A stretch of 6,548 nucleotides of DNA from assembly GCA_031264605.1 (NCBI GenBank), contig JAISDQ010000061.1, forward strand, positions 1-6,548. The letters run 5' to 3'. The notes below the pieces were generated by a model, which was not told the DNA's origin, made no database searches, and saw only the letters and a list, made by a program, of their open reading frames with translations. A program made the position numbers and the translations under genes. Below are positions 1-5,665 of the stretch, piece by piece. This DNA is from Synergistaceae bacterium (GTDB lineage: Bacteria; Synergistota; Synergistia; Synergistales; Synergistaceae). Each line of letters begins with the position of its first letter. Within the stretch, counting starts at the first letter, position 1.

Positions 1-542
1 GGACGCCACAATAATTCATGCCTATCCTCGACGCAAATTGTAATGAAATAATACCCGCTTTGGCTGTAATCATAATTTTTCAGGCGATTAGGTTTTCTTT
101 TCGGTGACTCTTTCATGCAGCCACATCCTTATCTCTTACAGCATATCACAAAAATTCCGCTCATTCATGCCAATGTTTCTTAACTACCCGCACCGTCAAC
201 TTTATCTGCCCCCAACATTCCACAATGCCTGTAACAGCCAAATTTCTTCATCTGTACATGCCAATATAACGTGTTATGTAACCTCAATTTCGTTGAGCAC
301 CTGTTATTACAACAGGTGTTTCGCGCAACCCCGATATATTTTTAAAACGATATGACGCTTAGCGCCCTTCCGTGGATTTTATTGGATATGTTCTTGGAAA
401 AGGTTTTTCATTTGTCATGCGCGTTAGGCGCAAATGGAATCTGAAAGCGGATACCGTCAAGACGCGGGGCAGGATAGCCGTCACGCGCAACAGGCGGAGG
501 CCGGCAGGGGCGCGGCGATTGGTGTCTCATAATGGGCGTATG
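1..542. other. Gene-free region, AT-rich at the left
   Basis: No open frame here looks like a protein. Two short frames exist on the plus strand (104-355 and 372-569), but neither shows a recognisable domain and their composition (Ser/Tyr/Cys-rich and Arg-rich) looks like chance translation. Positions 1-360 are visibly AT-richer than the rest of the window; 420-530 is GC-rich. I see no tRNA, rRNA or CRISPR pattern. The only clear structure is the inverted-repeat cluster at 266-318. This region lies downstream of the minus-strand toxin gene, and I found no convincing terminator for that gene. Confidence 0.6.
266..318. repeat. Cluster of three short perfect inverted repeats
   Basis: Three perfect inverted repeats lie almost end to end. 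ATAAC(266-270)-GT-GTTAT(273-277) is first. CTCAA(283-287)-TTTCG-TTGAG(293-297) is second. CACCTGTT(298-305)-ATTAC-AACAGGTG(311-318) is third, with an 8-bp stem and 5-nt loop, and starts at the base after the second ends. The third can be extended outward by weaker G-U and A-U pairs. Only a short T run follows (318-321), so an intrinsic terminator is weakly supported. Protein-binding sites, a structured RNA or a remnant of a mobile sequence are all possible; the function is unknown. Confidence 0.5.
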
Positions 543-866
543 TCAAGCGATACCCAGGAAAACGGCTAAAGCTCTTGTAATTTCAAGCATTTCGGTATCT
601 TCAAGCTTGCCGAAAACATCGCCGCATTTTTCGCGCGGAACAGTCATTGCCTTATCTACCATCACTTGGGACAGCTTTTGCAAACCGTTCCCCGCGTTGG
701 GTGTGATTGTTATGCGAAATATCGGCGTGTCCCTTAACTCACTGGTCATAGGAAGAACCGTCATAGTCGGGTGCCCCCTGAATAAATTCGATTGAATAAC
801 AAGCGCGGGGCGAGGTTTTCCGTAATCCCCCTTTATGGCTATTGTGATAATATCCCCCCGTTTCAT
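543..866 (-). CDS. mazF: MazF/PemK-family endoribonuclease toxin
   Basis: This 107-residue protein matches the PemK/MazF toxin fold in length and motif order. The N-terminal strand KRGDIITI (2-9) is followed by the signature KPRPALVIQ (17-25) with the conserved arginine R19. A Ser/Thr pair at 41-42 in PMTSE corresponds to the second active-site position of MazF. The C-terminal half carries the typical SQVMVDKAMTVPREK segment (about 66-80). MazF-family proteins cleave mRNA or other RNA at short specific sequences in the cytoplasm and are held inactive by their antitoxin. The ATG start (864-866) overlaps the antitoxin stop in an ATGA, so translation is probably coupled. Base composition is less GC-rich than the operon to the right, which suggests acquisition. 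The frame is intact and nothing suggests a broken toxin. The family assignment is firm; the cleavage sequence cannot be told from here. Confidence 0.9.
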   Translation of the reverse strand: MKRGDIITIAIKGDYGKPRPALVIQSNLFRGHPTMTVLPMTSELRDTPIFRITITPNAGNGLQKLSQVMVDKAMTVPREKCGDVFGKLEDTEMLEITRALAVFLGIA

Positions 867-1072
867 TCCCAGCCTTCAGTATCCGTCACGCTCTCCATAA
901 AAGCCAGAATTTCTCTCTCCTGGTCGTCATCCTCCAACATCATCGATTGTCTGTGGCATTCATCCGCAAATGTCGATTTTCGCGTATCTGGCACCCAAAT
1001 TTGAATTGGCCTCATTCCAGCGCCAGCCATTTTTTTTCTGTGTCTTGCAACTCGCTCTCTCGCGGTGGCCAA
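863..1072 (-). CDS. MazE-like antitoxin, DUF3018 type
   Basis: This 69-residue protein has the DUF3018 antitoxin pattern: a basic start RERVARHRKK (5-14), the signature RPIQIWVPDT (21-30), FADECHRQS (35-43), then an acidic stretch (47-53) and an ending REILAFMESVTDTEGWE (53-69). In related modules such a protein binds the toxin and represses its own promoter. The start is TTG at 1070-1072. An in-frame TAG lies immediately upstream, so no longer start is possible, and a near-ideal Shine-Dalgarno (GAGGTGAT, 1079-1086) precedes it by 6 nt. Later in-frame ATGs (codons 15 and 20) would remove the basic region or cut into the signature. Its stop overlaps the toxin start by 4 nt, the usual antitoxin-first order. 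The family call is strong; the neutralisation and DNA-binding roles are inferred from family and context. Confidence 0.87.
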   Translation of the reverse strand: MATARERVARHRKKMAGAGMRPIQIWVPDTRKSTFADECHRQSMMLEDDDQEREILAFMESVTDTEGWE

Positions 1073-1078
1073 CTAAAC

Positions 1079-1086
1079 ATCACCTC
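1079..1086 (-). promoter_or_regulatory. Strong Shine-Dalgarno of the antitoxin gene
   Basis: Read on the minus strand this is GAGGTGAT, an 8-base match to the anti-Shine-Dalgarno complement. It sits 6 nt before the TTG start at 1072. It supports the TTG start and fits the strong translation antitoxins need relative to their toxins. Confidence 0.75.
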
Positions 1087-1104
1087 ACATGATATGTTTC
1101 ATGT
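1087..1104. promoter_or_regulatory. Palindromic operator candidate of the toxin-antitoxin promoter
   Basis: ACATGA-TATGTT-TCATGT is a perfect 6+6 bp inverted repeat with a 6-bp centre. It lies directly before the antitoxin Shine-Dalgarno and at the expected transcription start of the promoter at 1108-1137. That is where an autorepressing antitoxin or antitoxin-toxin complex would bind. The repeat is seen directly; its role as operator is inferred from position. Confidence 0.5.
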
Positions 1105-1107
1105 AAC

Positions 1108-1137
1108 AGTATCTTATTTTTTCATGGCTCTTGTCAA
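1108..1137 (-). promoter_or_regulatory. Sigma-70-type promoter for the toxin-antitoxin pair
   Basis: On the minus strand a perfect -35 TTGACA (1132-1137) is followed after 18 nt by the -10-like GATACT (1108-1113). Transcription would start near 1101, giving a short leader with the palindrome and Shine-Dalgarno. TAAGAT is an alternative -10 at a poorer 15-nt spacing. The perfect -35 and the position make this the likely promoter of the module. Confidence 0.6.
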
Positions 1138-1236
1138 GTGTTTCGGGCGAGGCGGCAGTTTTTCCCGGTTCTTTATTCTCATGCGTTTGCCCTGATTGGA
1201 AGAGGCGTTTGAATCGGCGCGGTGAAATCGAGCTTC

Positions 1237-1265
1237 AAAGGGCGGCACGCGCCGGGGGCTTTTTT
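1237..1265 (+). terminator. Weak terminator-like hairpin with T-tract
   Basis: CGGC (1243-1246) and GCCG (1251-1254) can form a stem around ACGC. An outer AAAG (1237-1240) can pair with CTTT (1259-1262) across a G-rich internal loop, and a run of six T follows (1260-1265). A longer-range pair, CGGCGCG (1215-1221) with CGCGCCG (1248-1254), is an alternative fold. No sense gene lies upstream on this strand in the window, so it may be a leftover from a displaced gene or may only shield the tkt promoter from upstream transcription. The unpaired G run makes it a weak call. Confidence 0.25.
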
Positions 1266-1291
1266 ACTTACTGTTCGGCAGGTGGTAAAAT
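1263..1291 (+). promoter_or_regulatory. Candidate extended -10 promoter for the tkt operon
   Basis: The -35-like TTTACT (1263-1268; 4 of 6 consensus bases) is followed by 17 nt and the -10-like TAAAAT (1286-1291; 5 of 6), with the extended TG at 1283-1284. The predicted start is near 1298, about 54 nt before the tkt start codon. No better sigma-70 match was found on this strand between the toxin-antitoxin module and tkt, so this is the best candidate for the whole five-gene operon. Confidence 0.5.
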
Positions 1292-1310
1292 ATTCGGCGC
1301 ATACATAAAA

Positions 1311-1325
1311 GAGATTTTTAATCTC
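1311..1325 (+). other. Small hairpin in the tkt leader
   Basis: GAGATT (1311-1316), loop TTT, AATCTC (1320-1325) is a perfect 6-bp inverted repeat in the predicted 5' untranslated region, 9 nt before the Shine-Dalgarno. It could influence mRNA stability or translation, but the short 3-nt loop and small size make chance possible. It does not resemble a known riboswitch. Confidence 0.3.
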
Positions 1326-1334
1326 GGATACGCG

Positions 1335-1341
1335 AAAGGGG
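1335..1341 (+). promoter_or_regulatory. Ribosome binding site deciding the TTG start of tkt
   Basis: AAAGGGG ends 10 nt before the TTG at 1352-1354. It supports that TTG as start, since no in-frame ATG or GTG lies near. Confidence 0.55.
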
Positions 1342-1351
1342 ATCGATTGTT

Positions 1352-3310
1352 TTGAGTTCGGGAACCACACACAACGCGGCGCTCACTGCGCTCGCCGCTC
1401 TCAGAAATTTTTCGTCCGGCGAGGTGAGCGAGGAACAGGCTTCCCTGCTCTTCGAAATCGCCAAAAGAAGCAGGCTCGACGCGATTTTGATGACCGCCAT
1501 AGCCGGCGGCGGGCATCCTGGGGGCTCCCTGTCCAGCATGGATATCTTCACCATTCTTCTGGCGACTGCGAACCTGCTTCCGTCGAACTGCGGCGATCCC
1601 GAACATGACCGCGTCATCGTGAGCCACGGGCATACGTCTCCGGGCGTTTACGGCGCTCTCGCCGAATGGGGTTTCTTCGGCCGCGATGAGGCCGCGGCGA
1701 ACTTTCGGCGCGCGGGAAGCGTCTTTCAAGGCCACGTGGAGCGCGCCGTCCCGGGCGTCGACTGGGGCACGGGCAATCTCGGCCAGGGACTTTCGGCGGC
1801 GGTCGGCTTCGCCCTCGCCGACAGGGCGTGCGGCAGAAATTCCAGGGTTTTCGTGGTCATGGGAGACGGCGAACAGCCTAAAGGGCAGAACGCCGAAGCG
1901 CGCCGCGTCGCGTCAAAGGAAGGGCTGTCCTCCATCACGGCTCTCATCGACTACAACCATATTCAGATATCGGGCTCGATAGAGAGCGTGATGCCGGCGG
2001 ATATCCGCGCGCTGTGGAGCGCCGACGGCTGGGAAGTGCTCGACAGCGAAGGGCACGATTACAAGGCCCTGTACGCGGCGCTCAAAAAAGCCGTCGCGTC
2101 GCCGAAGCCCGTTGTGATTCTGTGTCACACCGTCATGGGCAAAGGGGTCTCCTTCATGGAGGGGACGCACGAGTATCACGGCAAGGCCACGTCCGGCGAT
2201 CTCACCGCGAAGGCCGTCGCCGAACTCGGCGGCGACGCGGCGGAAGTGGAGGCGCTGAAAGAACTGCGCAAGAAGCCCGCTCCAAAAGGGCGCGAGGTAA
2301 AACCTGTTCCCCCGTCGCTCGACGTCGGCGCTCCCGCGGTCTACACAGCCTCCGACAAAAAGGACAACAGGGGAGCTTTCGGCGCTGCGCTGGCCGACGT
2401 GGCCGGGCGAAACTCCGGCGAGGGAAAAACGCCTATATTGGTGTTCGACTGCGACTTGGCGGGTTCCGTTAAGACAGACATTTTCTCAAAAAAAGTTCCG
2501 TCGCGATTCATCCAGTGCGGCATTCAGGAACACTGCGTCGCGACGGCCGCGGGCGCGGCTTCGACCGCCGGAGTCGTCGCCGTGTGGGCGGATTTCGGAG
2601 TGTTCGGCATAGATGAGGCGTATAACCAGCAGAGACTCAACGACATAAACCACGCGCAGGTCAAAACAGTGCTCACGCACGTGGGGCTGGACGTCGGCGA
2701 GGACGGCGTGACGCACCAGTGCATCGATTACGTCGGATTGCCGCGCAACATGTTCGGATACAAGGTCGTCGTCCCGGCCGATCCGAATCAGACCGACAGG
2801 GCGACGAGATGGATGCTCGCGGAACCGTCGAACGTATGTCTCGCGGTAGGGCGCAGCGTGCTTCCTGTCATACTGAAAGAGGACGGCTCCCCCTTCTTCG
2901 ATGAAAAATACGCGTTCGCGTATGGGGCGATCGACGTCATCCGCGAGGGAACCGACGCGGCGATACTGACGATGGGACACGTCGCCGGGCTCGCCGTAAA
3001 GGCGGCGGAATCCCTCGCCGCAAAGGGCGTCAAGGCGCAGGTTCTGCATTGCGCGTCTCCCCTAGGAATGGACGCGCCGGAGCTTATACGGCTAGTCGGC
3101 AAAAAACCCCTCGTCACCTGCGAGGACCACAATGCCAACACGGGCCTGGGCGCGATAACGGCGTTGGAGTTCGCCCGCGCCGGAGCGCCCGTGCGTATGA
3201 AGGTTCTGGGCGTAACGCGCTACGGCGAGTCGGGCGCGGCGACGGAGATAATAGAAGGGATGGGATTCTCGGCGGAGGGTATCGCCTCGGCGGTGGAGTC
3301 ACTCCTGTAA
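1352..3310 (+). CDS. tkt: Transketolase
   Basis: A full-length single-chain transketolase (652 residues; family about 620-680). It moves two-carbon ketol units between sugar phosphates using thiamine diphosphate (ThDP) and a divalent metal, in the non-oxidative pentose phosphate pathway of the cytosol. Domains in order: ThDP-binding domain (about 25-300), pyrimidine-binding domain (about 335-505) and C-terminal domain (about 520-650). Visible key residues, by alignment to E. coli and yeast enzymes: H55 in GHPGG, H94 in SHGH, H128, the metal/ThDP motif GDG (171-173) with N202, H276, the ThDP-activating E393 in GIQEH, and the phosphate/sugar-binding set R340, S372, H443, D451, H455 and R501. 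E393, H443, D451 and H455 keep the spacing of E. coli E411, H461, D469 and H473, so it should be active and is not just a DXP synthase or pyruvate dehydrogenase relative. It starts at TTG and is first in the operon; trmI starts at the next base after its TAA. Confidence 0.95.
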   Translation: MSSGTTHNAALTALAALRNFSSGEVSEEQASLLFEIAKRSRLDAILMTAIAGGGHPGGSLSSMDIFTILLATANLLPSNCGDPEHDRVIVSHGHTSPGVYGALAEWGFFGRDEAAANFRRAGSVFQGHVERAVPGVDWGTGNLGQGLSAAVGFALADRACGRNSRVFVVMGDGEQPKGQNAEARRVASKEGLSSITALIDYNHIQISGSIESVMPADIRALWSADGWEVLDSEGHDYKALYAALKKAVASPKPVVILCHTVMGKGVSFMEGTHEYHGKATSGDLTAKAVAELGGDAAEVEALKELRKKPAPKGREVKPVPPSLDVGAPAVYTASDKKDNRGAFGAALADVAGRNSGEGKTPILVFDCDLAGSVKTDIFSKKVPSRFIQCGIQEHCVATAAGAASTAGVVAVWADFGVFGIDEAYNQQRLNDINHAQVKTVLTHVGLDVGEDGVTHQCIDYVGLPRNMFGYKVVVPADPNQTDRATRWMLAEPSNVCLAVGRSVLPVILKEDGSPFFDEKYAFAYGAIDVIREGTDAAILTMGHVAGLAVKAAESLAAKGVKAQVLHCASPLGMDAPELIRLVGKKPLVTCEDHNANTGLGAITALEFARAGAPVRMKVLGVTRYGESGAATEIIEGMGFSAEGIASAVESLL

Positions 3311-4126
3311 ATGCTCGCCGAGGGCGATCTGGTTTTCCTCTGGTCACCGGCCAAGGGGGACAGTTTTTTGGTGCGGCTGTCCCTCGGTTCCATCCAGGGC
3401 AGTCATCTTGGGCAGATGAAACACGGCGACATCATTGGAATGGAGTACGGCGACGTCGTCAGGACAAACAGGGGATCGCCGTTTTTCATACTTCGTCCCT
3501 CGGTAGGCGAGTACACCAGAAGGCTGAAACGCCAGACTCAGGTGATATTCCCCAAGGACAGCGGTTTTATAATTCAGCATCTCAACTTCGGCCCCGGAGC
3601 CACCGTAGTCGAGTGCGGCACGGGTTCCGGCGGTCTTACCGCGGTGTTCGCGCATTTCGTGGGCGACAGTGGGCGCGTCGTCTCGTACGACCGCCGCGAG
3701 GAATTTTCGCGTCTCGCCAGGAGCAACGCCGAGCGCTGGGGCGTGGCGCACAGGGTGGAGTTCAAGGTGAAGGACGCGGCGGAAGGTTTCGACGAACGCG
3801 GCGCGGACGCCGTTTTTTTGGACGTCCGCAATCCTTGGGATTATATTGGCGCCGCGCGCGAAACTCTGGCGTGGGGGCATCATCTGGGTATATTGGTTCC
3901 AACTTTCAACCAGATAGAACTGACCCTCCTGGCGCTCCGCGAACACAATTTCGTCGACGTGCAGGTACTCGAACTCCTGATGAGATATCTTAAAACCGAT
4001 CCCGAAAGGATAAGGCCGGACGATATGATGACGGCTCACACGGGTTTTTTGATCTTCGGCGCGAAAGCGCGGAGCCTGCCTCCCCCGGACGGCGACGCCG
4101 GCGACAGGGCCGCCTCCTCCGGATGA
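3311..4126 (+). CDS. trmI: tRNA (adenine-58-N1) methyltransferase TrmI
   Basis: A 271-residue SAM-dependent methyltransferase that should make m1A58 in the tRNA T-loop, a modification that stabilises tRNA; TrmI works as a homotetramer. The N-terminal part (1-90) has the family's small beta domain before the Rossmann fold. The SAM-binding motif is VVECGTGSGGLT (99-110), with the acidic residue D127 in SYDRREEF after the next strand. The catalytic region is AVFLDVRNPWDY (167-178), with the conserved aspartate D171. The typical ending RPDDMMTAHTGFLIF (235-249) is present. After it comes a 20-residue Pro/Gly/Ala/Asp-rich tail that looks disordered and is not family-typical. The ATG follows the tkt stop directly and a GGTGGAG (3292-3298) lies 12 nt upstream inside tkt. 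Its stop overlaps the queH start (ATGA). The family call is firm; modification of A58 rather than A57/A58 is inferred from bacterial homologues. Confidence 0.92.
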   Translation: MLAEGDLVFLWSPAKGDSFLVRLSLGSIQGSHLGQMKHGDIIGMEYGDVVRTNRGSPFFILRPSVGEYTRRLKRQTQVIFPKDSGFIIQHLNFGPGATVVECGTGSGGLTAVFAHFVGDSGRVVSYDRREEFSRLARSNAERWGVAHRVEFKVKDAAEGFDERGADAVFLDVRNPWDYIGAARETLAWGHHLGILVPTFNQIELTLLALREHNFVDVQVLELLMRYLKTDPERIRPDDMMTAHTGFLIFGAKARSLPPPDGDAGDRAASSG

Positions 4127-4689
4127 CGCGGCGCGCCGCGCTTCACGTATGCTGCGCGCCGGACGCCACCGTCCCCTGGCCCGCCCTGCGCGATGAGGGG
4201 TACGACATAGCCGGTTTTTTCTACGGAAACAACATTCATCCGGCCGCCGAATGGCTCGCGCGCGCGGAGGCGGTCCGAAAACTGGCCGGGGCGCTGGACG
4301 GAGAGTGCGAAATAGCGCCGTATCAAGCCGACGCGTGGTTTGCGCTGACGCGGGGATACGAGTCGGAGCCGGAGGGCGGCGGCAGATGCGCCAAGTGCGT
4401 TCGCGCTCAGCTCATGGCGTCGGCGGAATTCGCGGCGAAACACGGAGCCGGTTTTCTGTGCACCACGCTAACGATAAGCCCGCACAAAAATCCCGCCGTG
4501 ATAAACGAAATAGGGGAATCATGCGCTTCCTCGCTGGGGCTCGTCTGGATAAACCGGGTCTGGAGGAAGGGCGGCGGCTTCAAATTGTCAGCCGCGAGGA
4601 GCAGGGAAATGAATTTATACAGGCAAAACTACTGCGGATGCGTTTACAGCGCGCGCCGCGAGAAAGAACCGGCAAGTCATGGCGCATAA
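4123..4689 (+). CDS. queH: Epoxyqueuosine reductase QueH
   Basis: A 188-residue protein of the QueH (DUF208) family, which reduces epoxyqueuosine to queuosine at wobble position 34 of tRNAs with GUN anticodons. It replaces the cobalamin-dependent QueG in many anaerobes. Typical motifs are all present: adjacent cysteines in HVCCAPD (8-14; C10, C11), YGNNIHP (34-40), GGGRCAKCVRAQL (85-97; C89, C92), TLTISPHKN (115-123) and YRQNYCGCVYS (166-176; C171, C173). The conserved cysteines bind the iron-sulphur centre; I do not assign each ligand. The ATG overlaps the trmI stop by 4 nt and only a distant AGGG precedes it, so translation is likely coupled. Two tRNA modification genes side by side support the call. 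No other queuosine gene (queA, tgt, queC-F) is in the window. Confidence 0.94.
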   Translation: MTRRAALHVCCAPDATVPWPALRDEGYDIAGFFYGNNIHPAAEWLARAEAVRKLAGALDGECEIAPYQADAWFALTRGYESEPEGGGRCAKCVRAQLMASAEFAAKHGAGFLCTTLTISPHKNPAVINEIGESCASSLGLVWINRVWRKGGGFKLSAARSREMNLYRQNYCGCVYSARREKEPASHGA

Positions 4690-5665
4690 TCCTGAAAACA
4701 TGTCCGGCAAACTGTCGGCGGAGGCTTTGTCGCGCACGGTGTTCGGAGCCTTGGGCGCCGAGCGGCCGGAGGTGCTGGTCGGGCCGGCTGTGGGCGAGGA
4801 CGCCGCAGTCATCAGATGTACGGGGCGGTATCTGCTTTTCGCGAGCGATCCCATCGTCGGGGCGTCCGAGGGCGCGGGGAAACTGCTGGTGCGCGTCAAT
4901 GTCAACGATATTGCCTCAAAGGGGGGCGAACCCGCTTATATCGTTATCACGATAATCGCGCCTCCCGCGATGGGCGAGGCTTACGTCTCCCGCGTGATGC
5001 GCGACGCGCACGGCGAATGCGCGCGGCATGGGATCGCGATAGTCGGCGGGCACACGGAATTCAACGGGATGTACGAACACCCGGTGCTGTCGGCCGCCTT
5101 GATCGGATACGCCGAGAGGGTATTCAGGGCGTCCGACGTCAGCCCAGGGGACGTCCTTCTCGTGACCGGGCACATAGGCGTGGAGGGCATGGCGATATTG
5201 GCGTCGGACCGTCCCGACCTGTTGTCCGGCATTCTTTCGCCGGATGAAACGGCGGAAGTGAGAAGCTGGATGGACGACACTTGCGTCCTCGACGTGTCCA
5301 GAACTCTCAGGCGTTATGCCGTCTTCATGCACGACCCGACCGAAGGCGGTTTTCGGGGCGGCGTGAGCGAGGTGTGCAGGCTGGCCGGCATTGAGGCTGA
5401 TATCGACGAGGGCGCGGCGCCGGTACATCCATATACGAAGCGCGTCTCGGAAAGCCTGGGTTTCGACCCTTTGAGCCTGGTGGCGTCGGGAAGCATGCTC
5501 GCCGCGGTGAGGGGCCGCTCGGAGAAAGACGCCACGAATGCCCTGCGCGCCGCTGGAATACCCTTCAAGACGGTCGGCAGGATGACTGAACGCCCATGCG
5601 CCCAGTCATCCTGCGCGCCGCCGGAGGCGTTGTGGGAGCTTCTCGGGAGGCCGCTTCGGGGATAG
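4679..5665 (+). CDS. HypE-like AIR synthase-related protein, function unknown
   Basis: A 328-residue member of the PurM/HypE/SelD/ThiL superfamily of ATP-binding enzymes. Visible motifs: VGEDAAVI (38-45), the phosphate-binding SDP (56-58), NVNDIASKGG (74-83), IVGGHTE (121-127), GDVLLVTGHIGVEG (157-170), HDPTEGGFRGGVSEV (218-232) and VASGSMLAAV (278-287). The closest known pattern is HypE, which makes the cyanide ligands of NiFe hydrogenase from a carbamoylated C-terminal cysteine. This protein ends in LLGRPLRG with no terminal cysteine, and no hyp or hydrogenase gene is nearby, so it should not do HypE chemistry. Two cysteines near the end (about 306 and 311) are not at the terminal position. 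It overlaps queH by 11 nt. Met8 (4700) is an alternative start just after the queH stop; neither start has a good Shine-Dalgarno. A role tied to tRNA modification or ATP-dependent activation of a small molecule is speculative. Confidence 0.85.
   Translation: MAHNPENMSGKLSAEALSRTVFGALGAERPEVLVGPAVGEDAAVIRCTGRYLLFASDPIVGASEGAGKLLVRVNVNDIASKGGEPAYIVITIIAPPAMGEAYVSRVMRDAHGECARHGIAIVGGHTEFNGMYEHPVLSAALIGYAERVFRASDVSPGDVLLVTGHIGVEGMAILASDRPDLLSGILSPDETAEVRSWMDDTCVLDVSRTLRRYAVFMHDPTEGGFRGGVSEVCRLAGIEADIDEGAAPVHPYTKRVSESLGFDPLSLVASGSMLAAVRGRSEKDATNALRAAGIPFKTVGRMTERPCAQSSCAPPEALWELLGRPLRG

Noticed and set aside
15..265. Recurring TTCATGC and CATGCCAAT words (near 15, 112, 164 and 257)
   Set aside because: Only 7-9 bases match, spacing is irregular and flanks differ, so this is not a CRISPR array or a convincing iteron set.
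104..355. 83-residue open frame on the plus strand
   Set aside because: Rich in Ser, Tyr, Cys and Ile with no domain pattern and no good ribosome site; it lies in an AT-rich region and crosses the inverted-repeat cluster.
483..515. GC-rich inverted repeat as a terminator for the toxin gene
   Set aside because: Only a 5-bp CGCGC/GCGCG stem with a long loop and no T-tract in the minus-strand direction.
372..569. 65-residue Arg-rich open frame starting with GTG
   Set aside because: No recognisable motif; runs into the 3' end of the toxin gene on the other strand; composition typical of chance translation of GC-rich DNA.
1131..1159. Plus-strand TTGTCA at 1131 as a -35 box for tkt
   Set aside because: No -10-like sequence at 16-18 nt; the same bases form the perfect -35 of the toxin-antitoxin promoter on the other strand.
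3344..4039. Long minus-strand open frame opposite trmI
   Set aside because: Shadow of the GC-rich coding frame of trmI; no family motif, while the plus-strand frame has all TrmI motifs.
4679..5665. Naming this gene hypE
   Set aside because: It lacks the C-terminal cysteine that HypE needs and there are no hydrogenase maturation neighbours.
5596..5665. Upstream in-frame ATG as start of the M24 peptidase
   Set aside because: It would add 23 residues encoded inside the previous gene; the GTG at 5665 gives the usual family length and a TAGTG coupled junction.
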